A stretch of DNA of 64,000 nt from Saccharomonospora cyanea NA-134. Lineage in GTDB: Bacteria; Actinomycetota; Actinomycetes; Mycobacteriales; Pseudonocardiaceae. Where the stretch lies: the NCBI RefSeq assembly GCF_000244975.1, contig NZ_CM001440.1, forward strand, positions 3,704,325 through 3,768,324, given 5' to 3'. A program made the translations under genes and the position numbers. Below the pieces are notes generated by a model. That model was not told the DNA's origin and made no database searches. It saw only the letters and a program-made list of their open reading frames with translations. Shown piece after piece: positions 52,071 through 64,000 of the stretch (its first letter is position 1; each line of letters begins with the position of its first letter).

Positions 52071-52962
52071 CGGGCTCCGCCCGCGGTGATCGCAGACCGA
52101 GCCGGTCCACCAGCTCCCTGGTGGCCTTCGACCGGTTGAAGGTGTAGAAGTGCAGCTCCGGGACTCCCTCGGCGAGGAGCCGTTCGCACAGCTCCGTGAT
52201 GGTGTCGAGCCCCTCGGCCCGGAACGCCTTCGGGTCGCCGGTCAGCGGTTCGAGGCGCTCGGACAGCCACCGGGGTGGCGTCGCACCGGACAGTTCGATG
52301 GTCTTGTGCCAGGTCCGGGGAGTGGTGAGCGGCATGATGCCGGGCAGCATCAGCGCGTCACTGCCCGCCGCGGCCACCCGATCGCGCAACCTCAGGAAGT
52401 CCTCGGCCTCGAAGAACAACTGCGCGATCGCGAAGTCGGCTCCCGCGTTCAGTTTCCGCACGAGGTACCTGGTGTCCGTTTCCAGATCGGCGGAGCGCGG
52501 GTGGCCGTACGGGAACGCCGAAACACCCACGCAGAAGTCGCCCAGCTCACGGACGAGACGCACGAGCTCCTCGGCGTAGGACAGGCCCTGCGGGTGCGCC
52601 ACCCACTCCCCCATCGGGTCACCCGGCGGGTCACCGCGCAGCGCGAGGATGTTGCGCACACCCACCGCGGCGAAGTGCCCGATGACGTGGCGCAGTTCCG
52701 ACACGGAGTGGTTGACGGCCGTCAGATGCGCCATGGGCACCAGCGTGGTGTCGGTGGCGACGCGGGCGATGTTGCGGATGGTCCCCTCGCGGCTGGACCC
52801 GCCCGCTCCGTAGGTGATGGACATGTACGCGGGGTCAAGCGGCTCCAGCTCGCGGATCGACCGCCACAGGACGGCCTCGTCCGCCTCGTCGCGGGGTGGG
52901 AAGAACTCCACCGAGAAAGTCGGGCACCGCGCGCTCGCCAGCCGGTCGACAACCCTCCGCAC
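52051..52962 (-). CDS. metF: Methylenetetrahydrofolate reductase
   Basis: The 303-residue flavoenzyme reduces 5,10-methylene-THF to 5-methyl-THF, the methyl donor for MetH. Family features: CPTFSVEFFPPRDEADEA at the start, YMSITYGAGGSSREGT, MAHLTAVNHS, LALRGDPPGDP near residue 108, and AQLFFEAEDFLR. The GTG at 52962 is preferred because AGGGAG lies 6 bases upstream; the TTG at 52968 is too close to it. Last gene of the methyl-cycle operon, 76 bases after ahcY. Confidence 0.93.
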   Translation of the reverse strand: MRRVVDRLASARCPTFSVEFFPPRDEADEAVLWRSIRELEPLDPAYMSITYGAGGSSREGTIRNIARVATDTTLVPMAHLTAVNHSVSELRHVIGHFAAVGVRNILALRGDPPGDPMGEWVAHPQGLSYAEELVRLVRELGDFCVGVSAFPYGHPRSADLETDTRYLVRKLNAGADFAIAQLFFEAEDFLRLRDRVAAAGSDALMLPGIMPLTTPRTWHKTIELSGATPPRWLSERLEPLTGDPKAFRAEGLDTITELCERLLAEGVPELHFYTFNRSKATRELVDRLGLRSPRAEPAAAARW

Positions 52963-52985
52963 GATCAACTCCCTTCGGGCGCCGC

Positions 52986-53024
52986 GGAAGCGTCGGCGAT
53001 CCGTTCGGATCGCCGACGACTTCC
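52986..53024. terminator. Hairpin between ahcY and metF
   Basis: A 13-bp perfect stem, CGTCGGCGATCCG with CGGATCGCCGACG, is extended by GGAAG/CTTCC past one unpaired base and has a two-base loop. No T-run follows on the minus strand. It may attenuate metF relative to ahcY or protect the upstream message. Confidence 0.7.
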
Positions 53025-53038
53025 ACGAGCGAGCACCG

Positions 53039-54532
<1,494 letters not shown>

Positions 54533-54567
54533 GATGTCCTTTCTTCTCGTGGGAGTGAGCCCACTGG

Positions 54568-57500
54568 TCACGTGTTGAAGTACTTGGCCTCGGGGTGGTG
54601 GGCCACGATCGCATCCGTCGACTGCTCGGGATGCAGCTGGAACTCCTCGGACAACGTCACACCGATGCGTTCGGCGTCCAACAGCTCCACGATCTTCGCG
54701 CGGTCTTCGAGGTCCGGGCAAGCACCGTAGCCGAAGGAGAACCGCGCGCCCCGGTAGCCCAGTTTGAAGAACTGCCGCACGTCGTCCGGGTCCTCGGCCG
54801 CCACCGGCGTGCCCGATGAGAAGCGCAGCTCCTGCCGGATGCGGCGGTGCCAGTACTCGGCCAGCGCCTCCGTGAGCTGCACGCCGAGCCCGTGGACCTC
54901 CAGGTAGTCCCGGTAGGCGTTGCGGGCGAACAACTCGTTCGCGTGGTCGGCGATGGGCTGCCCCATCGTCACGAGCTGCAGCGGCAGCACGTCGACCTGT
55001 CCCGTCTGCTCGGCCTTCTCCCTCGACCGGAAGAAGTCCGCGAGGCACAGCCTGCGGTCGCGGCGCTGCCGGGGGAAGCTGAACCGCAACCGTTCGGCGG
55101 CGTCCGGTTCGTCCTTGTCCACCACGACGAGGTCGTTGCCGTCGGAGTAGCAGGGGAAGTAGCCGTACACGAGTGCGGCATGCGCGAGCACGCCGCGGGT
55201 GGACAGCTCGTCGATCCAGGCCCGCAGTCTCGGCCTGCCCTCGGTCTCCACGAGTTCCTCGTACGAGGGGCCCTCGCCCTTCCTCGCGCCGCGCAGCCCC
55301 CACTGCCCGAGGAACGTCGCGCGCTCGTCGAGCATCGACAGGTAGTCCGCCACGGCGATGCCCTTGACCACCTTGGAGCCCCAGAAAGGCGGCGTGGGCA
55401 CGGGTACGTCGGGGTCGACGTCCGAACGGGCGGTGTCGTGCAGGCTGGGTTCGGGACCCTGTTCGGCCCTGCGCTTCTCGGCGATGCGCAGCGACCGCTC
55501 ACGGCGGGCCTTGCGTTCCGCCTTCTTCGCCCGCTCGGCCTCGTCCTCCTCGGGGGCCTCGCCACGCTTGACGGCCATCACGCGGTCCATCAACTTCAGG
55601 CCCTCGAAGGCGTCCTTGGCGTAGCGGACGTCGCCCTCGTACACCTCGTCCAGGTCGTTCTCGACGTACGTGCGGGTCAGCGCGGCCCCACCGAGCAACA
55701 CCGGGTACTTCCGCGCGACCCCCCGGGAGTTCATCTCCTGCAGGTTGTCCTTCATGACCACCGTGGACTTCACCAGCAGGCCCGACATCCCGATGGCGTC
55801 GACCCGGTGCTCCTCCGCCGCCTCCAGGATCGCGTTGATGGGCTGCTTGATGCCGATGTTCACGACGTCGTAGCCGTTGTTCGACACGATGATGTCGACG
55901 AGGTTCTTGCCGATGTCGTGAACATCGCCCTTCACCGTGGCCAGCAGGAGCTTGCCCTTGCCACCGGAGTCGGTCTTCTCCATGTGCGGTTCGAGGTGGG
56001 CCACCGCCGTCTTCATCACCTCGGCCGACTGCAGCACGAACGGGAGCTGCATCTGACCGGAGCCGAACAGCTCGCCGACGACCTTCATGCCCGCGAGCAG
56101 GTTCTCGTTGATGATGTCGATCGGGTTCTTCTCCCGCATGGCGGCGTCGAGGTCGGCTTCGAGGCCGTTGACCTCACCCTCGACGATGCGTTTCTCCAGC
56201 CGTTCGAACAGCGGCAGCCTCGCGAGTTCCTCCGCGCGGGAGGCCCGGGCGGAAGACGCGGTCTTGCCCTCGAACAGCTCCATGAGCCGCCGCAGTGGGT
56301 CGTAACCGTCACGCCGGCGGTCGTAGACGAGGTCGAGCGCCACCTGCCGCGCCTCGTCGTCGATCTTGTTCATCGGCAGGATCTTCGACGAGTTCAGGAT
56401 CGCGGAGTCGAGTCCCGCCTCCCGGCACTCGTGCAGGAACACGGAGTTCAGCACCTGGCGCGCCGCCGGGTTCAGACCGAACGACACGTTGGACAACCCC
56501 AGGGTGGTCAGGACGTCCGGGTGGCGCTTCTTCAGCTCGCGGATCGCCTCGATCGTCTCGAGAGCGTCCCTGCGGACCTCCTCCTGACCGGTGGTGATCG
56601 GGAAGACGAGGCAGTCGATGATGATCGACGACGTCGTCAGGCCCCAGTTGGTGGTCAGGTCCTCGATGGCGCGCTCGGCCACCCGGAGCTTCCAGTCTGC
56701 CGTGCGAGCCTGGCCCTCCTCGTCGATGCAGGTGACGACCACCGCGGCGCCGTGCTCGACCGCGAGTTCCATGACGCGCTGGTAGCGGCTTTCCGGTCCG
56801 GTGCCGTCCTCGTAGTTCACCGAGTTGATCGCACACCGCCCGCCGAAGTGTTCGAGGCCGGTGCGCACGACGTCGGGTTCGGTGGAGTCGACCATGATCG
56901 GCAGCGTCGACGCCGTGGCGAGCCGGGAGGCCAGCTCGGCCATGTCGCGCGTGCCGTCACGGCCCACGTAGTCGACGCACAGATCGAGCACGTGCGCGCC
57001 CTCGCGGGTCTGTGCCTTGGCGATCTCGACGCAGTCGTCGTAGCGCTCGTCGAGCATCGCCTCGCGGAACTTCTTCGAGCCGTTCGCGTTGGTCCGCTCC
57101 CCCACGTTCAGGATCGAGGCGTCCTGCTCGAACGGAACCGACTGGTAGACCGACGACACCGACGGCAGGTGCCGAGACCGCCGTTGTGCGGGCGACAGCG
57201 ACGAGACCGCCTCCACCACCGCGCGCAAGTGCTCCGGCGTCGTGCCGCAGCACCCGCCCACCAGGCGGGCCCCGAAGTCCTTGGCGAACGTGGCCAGCGC
57301 CTCGGCGAGTTCGTCCGGCCGCAACGGGTACACCGCGCCGTTCGGGCCGAGTTCCGGCAGGCCCGCGTTCGGCATCACCGAGATAGGCACACGCGCCTGC
57401 TCGGACAGCACCCGCAGGTGCTCGCTCATCTCGGCGGGCCCGGTGGCACAGTTCATGCCGATCACGTCGATGCCCAGCGGCTCAAGCGCCGTGAGCGCCG

Positions 57501-58116
57501 CACCGATCTCCGAGCCGACGAGCATCGTTCCCGTCTGTTCCACCGTCACCTGCGCGATGATCGGCACCCGGCGCCCGGCTCGCGCCATCGCCCGCTTCGC
57601 GCCGACGACGGCCGCCTTGGTCTGCAACAGGTCCTGCGACGTCTCCACGAGCACGGCGTCCACGCCGCCGTCGAGCATTCCCAGCGTGTTCTCGACGTAG
57701 GCGTCGCGCAGCACGGAGTAGGGAGCGTGCCCGAGCGTGGGCAGTTTCGTGCCCGGTCCCACCGACCCCAGGACGAACCGGGGGCGCTCGGGTGTCGAGT
57801 ACTCGTCGGCACACTGCCGCGCCAGGACCGTGCCCTTCTCGGCCAGCTCCCGGATGCGGTCGAGGATGCCGTACTCACCGAAGTTGCCGTAGTTCGTGCC
57901 GAACGTGTTGGTCTCGACGGCGTCGCACCCGGCTTCGAGGAAACTGCGATGAACCGCCGACACCACGTCGGGACGGGTGTCGTTGAGGATCTCGTTACAG
58001 CCCTCCAGCTGGGCGAAGTCGTCGAGCGACAGGTCGAAGGCCTGGAGGGCGGTACCCATACCGCCGTCCGCGACGAGGATTCGCCGGTCCAGCTCGACGA
58101 GAAACCGACTGTCCAT
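54568..58116 (-). CDS. metH: Cobalamin-dependent methionine synthase
   Basis: The 1182-residue protein has all four modules. The homocysteine module has zinc cysteines in GMNCATGP and [11 protein letters not shown] (residues about 222 and 287). The folate module (about 330-610) contains [16 protein letters not shown]. The B12 module has the DxHxxG ligand motif in [11 protein letters not shown] near residue 731. The C-terminal reactivation module (about 910-1182) has [17 protein letters not shown] and [19 protein letters not shown]. It remethylates homocysteine. The ATG is 2 bases after the kinase stop. Confidence 0.96.
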   Translation of the reverse strand: MDSRFLVELDRRILVADGGMGTALQAFDLSLDDFAQLEGCNEILNDTRPDVVSAVHRSFLEAGCDAVETNTFGTNYGNFGEYGILDRIRELAEKGTVLARQCADEYSTPERPRFVLGSVGPGTKLPTLGHAPYSVLRDAYVENTLGMLDGGVDAVLVETSQDLLQTKAAVVGAKRAMARAGRRVPIIAQVTVEQTGTMLVGSEIGAALTALEPLGIDVIGMNCATGPAEMSEHLRVLSEQARVPISVMPNAGLPELGPNGAVYPLRPDELAEALATFAKDFGARLVGGCCGTTPEHLRAVVEAVSSLSPAQRRSRHLPSVSSVYQSVPFEQDASILNVGERTNANGSKKFREAMLDERYDDCVEIAKAQTREGAHVLDLCVDYVGRDGTRDMAELASRLATASTLPIMVDSTEPDVVRTGLEHFGGRCAINSVNYEDGTGPESRYQRVMELAVEHGAAVVVTCIDEEGQARTADWKLRVAERAIEDLTTNWGLTTSSIIIDCLVFPITTGQEEVRRDALETIEAIRELKKRHPDVLTTLGLSNVSFGLNPAARQVLNSVFLHECREAGLDSAILNSSKILPMNKIDDEARQVALDLVYDRRRDGYDPLRRLMELFEGKTASSARASRAEELARLPLFERLEKRIVEGEVNGLEADLDAAMREKNPIDIINENLLAGMKVVGELFGSGQMQLPFVLQSAEVMKTAVAHLEPHMEKTDSGGKGKLLLATVKGDVHDIGKNLVDIIVSNNGYDVVNIGIKQPINAILEAAEEHRVDAIGMSGLLVKSTVVMKDNLQEMNSRGVARKYPVLLGGAALTRTYVENDLDEVYEGDVRYAKDAFEGLKLMDRVMAVKRGEAPEEDEAERAKKAERKARRERSLRIAEKRRAEQGPEPSLHDTARSDVDPDVPVPTPPFWGSKVVKGIAVADYLSMLDERATFLGQWGLRGARKGEGPSYEELVETEGRPRLRAWIDELSTRGVLAHAALVYGYFPCYSDGNDLVVVDKDEPDAAERLRFSFPRQRRDRRLCLADFFRSREKAEQTGQVDVLPLQLVTMGQPIADHANELFARNAYRDYLEVHGLGVQLTEALAEYWHRRIRQELRFSSGTPVAAEDPDDVRQFFKLGYRGARFSFGYGACPDLEDRAKIVELLDAERIGVTLSEEFQLHPEQSTDAIVAHHPEAKYFNT

Positions 58117-58118
58117 GT

Positions 58119-59096
58119 TCACACCCGCAGCTTGGATTCGATCTCGGCCGCGGCGTCGTTGCCGTAGGTCGTGGCCACCCGTTTGGAGAATTCCGCCCGA
58201 TCCAGGGTGTATTCCTGCGTGCCGACAGTCTCCAGGACGATGGCAGCCAGGGTACACCCGACCTGCGCGGATCGCTCCGGCCCGAGCTTCGCGGCAAGGC
58301 CCCACAGGAAACCGGCGCGGAAGGCGTCGCCGACCCCCGTCGGGTCCACCTCGTCGACCACCCGCACCGCAGGAACGGCCAGGGGAACGGCGTCCTTCGA
58401 CTCGATCCGCACGCCGTCGGGCCCGTAGGTCTTCACCCAGCACCCGACCCGGTCGAGGACCTCCGCCTCGGTCCAGCCCGTCTCCTTCAGCAGCAGTGAC
58501 GTCTCGTACTCGTTGGTGAACAGGTAGGCGGCGCCGTCCACCAGGACGCGGATCTCGGGGCCGTCCATGCGCGCCAACTGCTGGGACGGATCGGCGGCGA
58601 ACGGGATGCCCCGCGCCCGGCACTCCTCGGTGTGACGCACCATCGCCACCGGGTCGTTCGGCGCGACGATCACCAGGTCGAGGGCGCCCACGCGGTCGGC
58701 CACGGCCTGGAGTTCGATGTCACGGGCCTCCTCCATCGCCCCGGCGTAGAACGACGCGATCTGCGCCTGCGCCTGGTCGGTCGTGCACAGGAACCGCGAC
58801 GTGTGTTTGGTCTGTGACACGTGCACCGACCTGGTGTCGACCCCGTGCCGTTCCAGCCACGAGCGGTAGTCGTCGAAGTCCTGGCCGACCGCGCCCACCA
58901 GCACCGGTGTCATCCCGAGGCTGCCCAGACCGAACGCGATGTTGGCTGCCACGCCACCTCTGCGGATGTCGAGCTTGTCGACCAGGAACGACAGGGACAC
59001 CCTGTCGAGCTGGTCGGTCACGAACTGGTCGGCGAACTTTCCGGGGAAGACCATCAGATGGTCGGTGGCGATGGAGCCGGTCACCGCTATGCGCAT
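58119..59096 (-). CDS. adoK: PfkB-family adenosine kinase
   Basis: The 325-residue sugar/nucleoside kinase has the N-terminal MRIAVTGSIATDHLMVFPGK and the catalytic motif DEVDPTGVGDAFRAGFLWGL near residue 248. The sequence is of the mycobacterial adenosine-kinase type rather than the eukaryotic one. In this operon it would phosphorylate the adenosine released by AhcY, pulling the reversible hydrolase forward. It lies between metK (136-base gap) and metH (2-base gap). Confidence 0.88.
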   Translation of the reverse strand: MRIAVTGSIATDHLMVFPGKFADQFVTDQLDRVSLSFLVDKLDIRRGGVAANIAFGLGSLGMTPVLVGAVGQDFDDYRSWLERHGVDTRSVHVSQTKHTSRFLCTTDQAQAQIASFYAGAMEEARDIELQAVADRVGALDLVIVAPNDPVAMVRHTEECRARGIPFAADPSQQLARMDGPEIRVLVDGAAYLFTNEYETSLLLKETGWTEAEVLDRVGCWVKTYGPDGVRIESKDAVPLAVPAVRVVDEVDPTGVGDAFRAGFLWGLAAKLGPERSAQVGCTLAAIVLETVGTQEYTLDRAEFSKRVATTYGNDAAAEIESKLRV

Positions 59097-59232
59097 GCAA
59101 ACACACTCCTGGTGGGGTGTCGTGGACCTCGGGAACTGGAAGCAACGGGCGGGCTCGCCAGGGTGGCCGAGGCTCTCGGCCCCCGGCAGCGCGCCGTCGA
59201 ACGGTTCGAAGGGAGTGAGCGCCCTCGGAAGA

Positions 59233-60432
59233 TCACGCCCTCGCGGCGTCCTTCAGCGCGGGCGCCCGGTCGGTCCTCTCCCAGGGAAGGTCGAGGTCGG
59301 TACGACCGAAGTGACCGTAGGCCGCCGTGGGCGCGTAGATCGGCCGCAACAGGTCGAGGTCGCGGATGATCGCGGCCGGACGCAGGTCGAACACCTCGGT
59401 GATCGCAGCCTGGATCTTGGCCGGATCGACCTTCTCGGTACCGAAGGTCTCCACGAACAACCCCACCGGCGCCGCCTTACCGATGGCGTACGCCACCTGG
59501 ATCTCGGCGCGCTCGGCCAACCCGGCGGCGACGATGTTCTTGGCGACCCACCGCATCGCGTAGGCCGCCGAGCGGTCCACCTTCGACGGGTCCTTACCCG
59601 AGAAGGCACCCCCACCGTGCCGCGCCATACCGCCGTAGGTGTCGACGATGATCTTGCGACCCGTCAACCCCGCGTCCCCCATCGGACCACCCACCACGAA
59701 CCGGCCCGTCGGGTTGATCAGCGTCCTCGGCTCGGCGGCGTCAAGCCCCAGCGACTCGATCTCCGGGGTGATGACGTGCTGCACCAGGTCACGAGCGAGC
59801 ATTCCGTCGAGGTCGATGCCCTCGGCGTGCTGGCTGGAGATCACCACGGTGTCCAGCCGCACCGGGCGGTCACCCTCGTACTCGATGGTCACCTGCGTCT
59901 TGCCGTCCGGCCGCAGGTACGGCACCGTGCCGTCCTTGCGGACCGCCGTCAGCCGGCGGGACAAGCGGTGGGCCAGCGCGATGGGCAGCGGCATCAGCTC
60001 CGGGGTGTCCGAGCACGCGTAGCCGAACATCAACCCCTGGTCACCCGCACCCTGGCGGTCGAGCTCGTCGAGCGCGCTCTCCAACCGGGTCTCGTAGGCG
60101 GTGTCCACGCCCTGCGCGATGTCGGGCGACTGCGAACCGATGGCCACGTTCACGCCGCACGAGGCACCGTCGAAGCCCTTCGCCGACGAGTCGTAGCCGA
60201 TCTCCAGGATCGTGTCACGCACCAACGTGGGCACGTCCACGTACGCCTCGGTGGTCACCTCACCGGCCACGTGCACCTGCCCGGTGGTGATGAGGGACTC
60301 CACCGCGACCCGGCTGCTGGGGTCTGCGGCCAGCAGGGCGTCCAGGATGGTGTCGCTGATGGCGTCACACATCTTGTCGGGGTGGCCCTCCGTGACGGAC
60401 TCACTGGTGAACAGCCTTCGATTAGCAGTCAC
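59233..60432 (-). CDS. metK: S-adenosylmethionine synthetase
   Basis: The 399-residue enzyme makes S-adenosylmethionine from ATP and methionine. Signatures are [20 protein letters not shown] at the N-terminus, [12 protein letters not shown] near residue 125, and [19 protein letters not shown] near residue 275. The start is the GTG at 60432 with a GAGGA site 8 bases upstream. It comes second in the operon, 58 bases after the betaine methyltransferase, so methyl donor supply is coupled to demand. Confidence 0.96.
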   Translation of the reverse strand: MTANRRLFTSESVTEGHPDKMCDAISDTILDALLAADPSSRVAVESLITTGQVHVAGEVTTEAYVDVPTLVRDTILEIGYDSSAKGFDGASCGVNVAIGSQSPDIAQGVDTAYETRLESALDELDRQGAGDQGLMFGYACSDTPELMPLPIALAHRLSRRLTAVRKDGTVPYLRPDGKTQVTIEYEGDRPVRLDTVVISSQHAEGIDLDGMLARDLVQHVITPEIESLGLDAAEPRTLINPTGRFVVGGPMGDAGLTGRKIIVDTYGGMARHGGGAFSGKDPSKVDRSAAYAMRWVAKNIVAAGLAERAEIQVAYAIGKAAPVGLFVETFGTEKVDPAKIQAAITEVFDLRPAAIIRDLDLLRPIYAPTAAYGHFGRTDLDLPWERTDRAPALKDAARA

Positions 60433-60490
60433 TTATGCATCCTCGTCTCTCGTCGCTGACAATTCGCCGTTCGCCTCCCGGAGTTCCACG

Positions 60491-62200
<1,710 letters not shown>

Positions 62201-62829
62201 CACACATTCCTTCCACGCTCGACCAGAATGCTTTTTCCACGACTTCTTCGTCGTCATTCCTCCTCAACGCAGACACGCAGGGAACGACATTTTCCAGGCA
62301 CGCCGAACCGCATACCCGGACCGGAACGAACCGCACTCCGGAGTCACTTTCTCCACGCGCACGACTCGGCCTCCCCGGCAGCCGATTTCCCGACTCCGGG
62401 ACGACCGGGCCCGATTGCAACACATCGACGATGATCTCCGCAATATGCCATGGCTCGACCTCCGGGAGCACTACGTCGGCAGCGATGGGTCTTTTGCGTG
62501 ACCCGGATTCTCACCCGCCGTACAACTCGGAAGGGCGGGATTCGGTGCCGAATTCGGCCGGTACCGGGAAATGCGACACACCCGGCGAACATCTCCGACA
62601 CGAAAGAAAGCCGTGGTCCGGGCTTTGCGCAGGACAACCACCTCAGGCCTGCGGCGCTGTCACGTCGAGGGGAGTCCGGATCACCCGGCACAGGAAATCA
62701 CCGTTCACCCGACCAGAGCAGCACCACCGATGGTGATTCTCGAAAGAAGACACCCTTGGTGATCATGTCGGCCGAGTGTGAGTTTGATTTCTCATCGGTT
62801 GTGTGCCGCATCCGGCAACTCGTTGCGCC

Positions 62830-63129
62830 ATGAACAACCAGGACACCACGACAAGGCGGCCCAACGACAACAAAACCGACGCGCCCACAGCGGATTCCCA
62901 GCACGCTCCGCCCACCCCTTCGCGACCAGCGAGAAATGCGGAGACGAACGCGCCACGACAAAACGTTCGAAGTCCGGATCCGTCGACGAAGAGCTGCCGA
63001 TGCGGACGAAACCGGTGGCACCCAAACAAGTGTCCCGGTGCTGCTGGGGGTTCAGCACCGGGACACTTCACTGCCAGTGCGCCTTGGGGAGGGATGCAGG
63101 CGCACGGCCGGCCGACAAAACATGAATGA
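62830..63129 (+). CDS. Doubtful small ORF with cysteine motif
   Basis: From the ATG at 62830 a 99-residue peptide begins MNNQDTTTRRPNDNKTDAPT, is rich in Asn, Thr and Pro, and contains KSCRCGRNRWHPNKCPGAAG, a possible small zinc-binding site. There is no ribosome site. The codon bias weakens in the second half, where the frame runs through the hairpin at 63028-63068. It may be spurious. No family was recognised. Confidence 0.25.
   Translation: MNNQDTTTRRPNDNKTDAPTADSQHAPPTPSRPARNAETNAPRQNVRSPDPSTKSCRCGRNRWHPNKCPGAAGGSAPGHFTASAPWGGMQAHGRPTKHE
63028..63068. terminator. Perfect 16-bp terminator-like hairpin
   Basis: Arms AAGTGTCCCGGTGCTG and CAGCACCGGGACACTT pair perfectly around a 9-base loop. 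On the minus strand it lies about 140 bases downstream of the unknown gene ending at 63205 and probably terminates it. Confidence 0.8.
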
Positions 63130-63204
63130 CAGTCCGTCGGCTTCATGTCCGAGCATACGCGGGAGCCTGATGCTTGCATAGTTTTCCACCTAGCCGCATT
63201 CCGT

Positions 63205-64000
63205 TCACCGGAACACGGACCGCGCCTCGTCGGCGAACTTCTTCCACACCGCGACAGCGGCCCTCCCGAGCACATCGGCCACCACCGACGGTTGCCCGAG
63301 ATCGGCTTCGACCGCGTCGTAGTCGTCCCACAGAGCCGTCGCGGCGTGAGGCTGGAGCATCGCGGCCGGATGCACCCGTCGCCCCTCGCCATCGACGTAA
63401 CCGTCGTCAGCTCGAAGGTCGACAACCCGGGCGGCGGTCCGCCCCGCGTCGTCGACGACCGTCGCGGCGAGTTCCGCCGCGCGGGCCGGCGCCTCCCCCG
63501 GACCGGCCAGGCACAGCACCCGGTGACGTACCCGCCACAAGCGCAGCTCGGGGTCGTCGGCGCACAGCGACGGCCCGTCGTCCGCCCTCGCGGGGCCCAC
63601 CGCCACCGAGGGCTCCAGCAGCCGAGCCCGCGCCAGAGCGAGCCCCTGGACATAGGCGGCGACATGAGCCCGCTCCAGCTCCCCGAACGGCGTCCGATCG
63701 TGGCGGCACGCCCGCGCGCCACTCGGATAGGTCGCCAGGTCGTCACCCCCGGAGGCATCGGGCTCGGGCACGCCGGTATGCCGGAGCACGGGGACGTCAC
63801 CGATCCGATGCTGGGGCCTGCGCACGTAGCGGCTCAGTCGGAATTCGGCCTCGACGGCATCGCATGCGGCGGCGCGGACCTCCAGGCACACCACCCACAA
63901 CCGCACGTGGCGCCGACGGCGACGCGACTCCCAGCGCTCCACGTCGGCCGCCTCACGCCTCACACGCTCGACGGCCGGACCGGACCCGGTGACACACTCA
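63205..64000 (-). CDS. Unknown protein, N-terminus outside the window
   Basis: The frame is open to the window edge; a GTG at 63963 is the first start inside it, but coding bias continues upstream. The visible part begins with a very basic helix, RREAADVERWESRRRRRHVR, followed by a helical, Ala- and Arg-rich domain of about 230 residues with ELERAHVAAYVQGLALARAR and ending ADEARSVFR. No motif or family was recognised. A strong hairpin lies downstream. Confidence 0.6.
   Translation of the reverse strand, partial: ECVTGSGPAVERVRREAADVERWESRRRRRHVRLWVVCLEVRAAACDAVEAEFRLSRYVRRPQHRIGDVPVLRHTGVPEPDASGGDDLATYPSGARACRHDRTPFGELERAHVAAYVQGLALARARLLEPSVAVGPARADDGPSLCADDPELRLWRVRHRVLCLAGPGEAPARAAELAATVVDDAGRTAARVVDLRADDGYVDGEGRRVHPAAMLQPHAATALWDDYDAVEADLGQPSVVADVLGRAAVAVWKKFADEARSVFR

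Larger units (their letters stand above)
62201..63204. other. About 1 kb of gene-poor DNA upstream of the betaine operon
   Basis: GC content and codon bias drop compared with the neighbours. The first 600 bases contain no supported gene and presumably hold the promoter and leader of the betaine operon. The second half contains one doubtful ORF (62830-63129) and the strong hairpin at 63028-63068. No recognised riboswitch was identified. Confidence 0.55.

Noticed and set aside
54533-54567. S-adenosylhomocysteine riboswitch before ahcY
   Set aside because: The gap to metH is only 35 bases, too short for the aptamer, and no matching core was seen.
54847-58167. A 1106-codon open frame on the plus strand
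   Set aside because: It is antisense to metH and adoK, and its sequence is a His/Arg/Val-rich mirror typical of high-GC opposite-strand frames.

Overview
The window is dense, high-GC DNA (about 70 percent GC) with GTG and TTG starts and the gene families of a filamentous actinomycete. The family content (XRE/ImmA/MAB_1171c-type module, mycobacterial-type AhcY and AdoK, many TetR and LuxR-type regulators) together with a fused glycine-to-betaine methyltransferase points to a salt-tolerant member of the Pseudonocardiaceae such as Saccharomonospora or a relative. That placement is inference from gene content, not from a marker gene. No rRNA, tRNA, CRISPR array or insertion sequence was seen.

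Layout. (1) 1-8311: a phenylacetate catabolism cluster. paaZABCDE runs leftward and off the window, a 3-hydroxyacyl-CoA dehydrogenase gene also runs leftward, and paaI-paaK-paaR runs rightward. Two matching 22-bp palindromes lie in front of the leftward and divergent transcription units and are probably PaaR operators. (2) 8313-18291: assorted accessory genes, mostly regulator/enzyme pairs read divergently with palindromes between them (ArsR-like/metallo-beta-lactamase, FAD monooxygenase/TetR, epoxide hydrolase/CGNR regulator, TetR/GNAT), plus a secreted HNH nuclease and an XRE-TPR regulator. (3) 18787-24644: a three-palindrome control region, then XRE regulator, ImmA/IrrE protease, MAB_1171c-like membrane protein and PAP2-like membrane protein, followed by a 2-oxoglutarate oxygenase and a carnitine/choline acyltransferase-family protein, closed by a strong bidirectional terminator. 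(4) 24655-36296: two two-component systems, each beside an ABC transporter (NatAB-like and MacB/FtsX-like), with two conserved proteins of unknown function between them. (5) 36389-43000: a secreted endonuclease I, then a leftward three-gene envelope-polysaccharide operon: a GH18-like lipoprotein, a very acidic membrane-anchored protein, and a 1101-residue fusion of polysaccharide deacetylase, family 2 glycosyltransferase and acyltransferase 3. (6) 43028-51963: DUF4383, zinc alcohol dehydrogenase, an Asp-box propeller protein with a MoaD/ThiS-like partner, a P450, DUF2000/AraC, thiI, a DivIVA-like coiled coil and DUF1772. (7) 52036-62200: a leftward operon coupling betaine synthesis to the methyl cycle, in the order GSMT-SDMT fusion, metK, adenosine kinase, metH, ahcY, metF. 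(8) 62201-64000: about 1 kb of gene-poor DNA and a partial unknown gene.

How the parts work together. In the right-hand operon the fused methyltransferase uses three S-adenosylmethionine per betaine made. AhcY removes the S-adenosylhomocysteine, adenosine kinase removes the adenosine, MetH with MetF remakes methionine, and MetK remakes S-adenosylmethionine, so one transcript can support osmolyte synthesis. In the left-hand cluster PaaK activates phenylacetate, PaaABCDE epoxidises the ring, PaaZ opens and oxidises it, and PaaH and PaaI act on CoA thioesters. The polysaccharide operon has the enzyme set expected for a deacetylated, possibly O-acylated beta-linked amino-sugar polymer and its cleavage.
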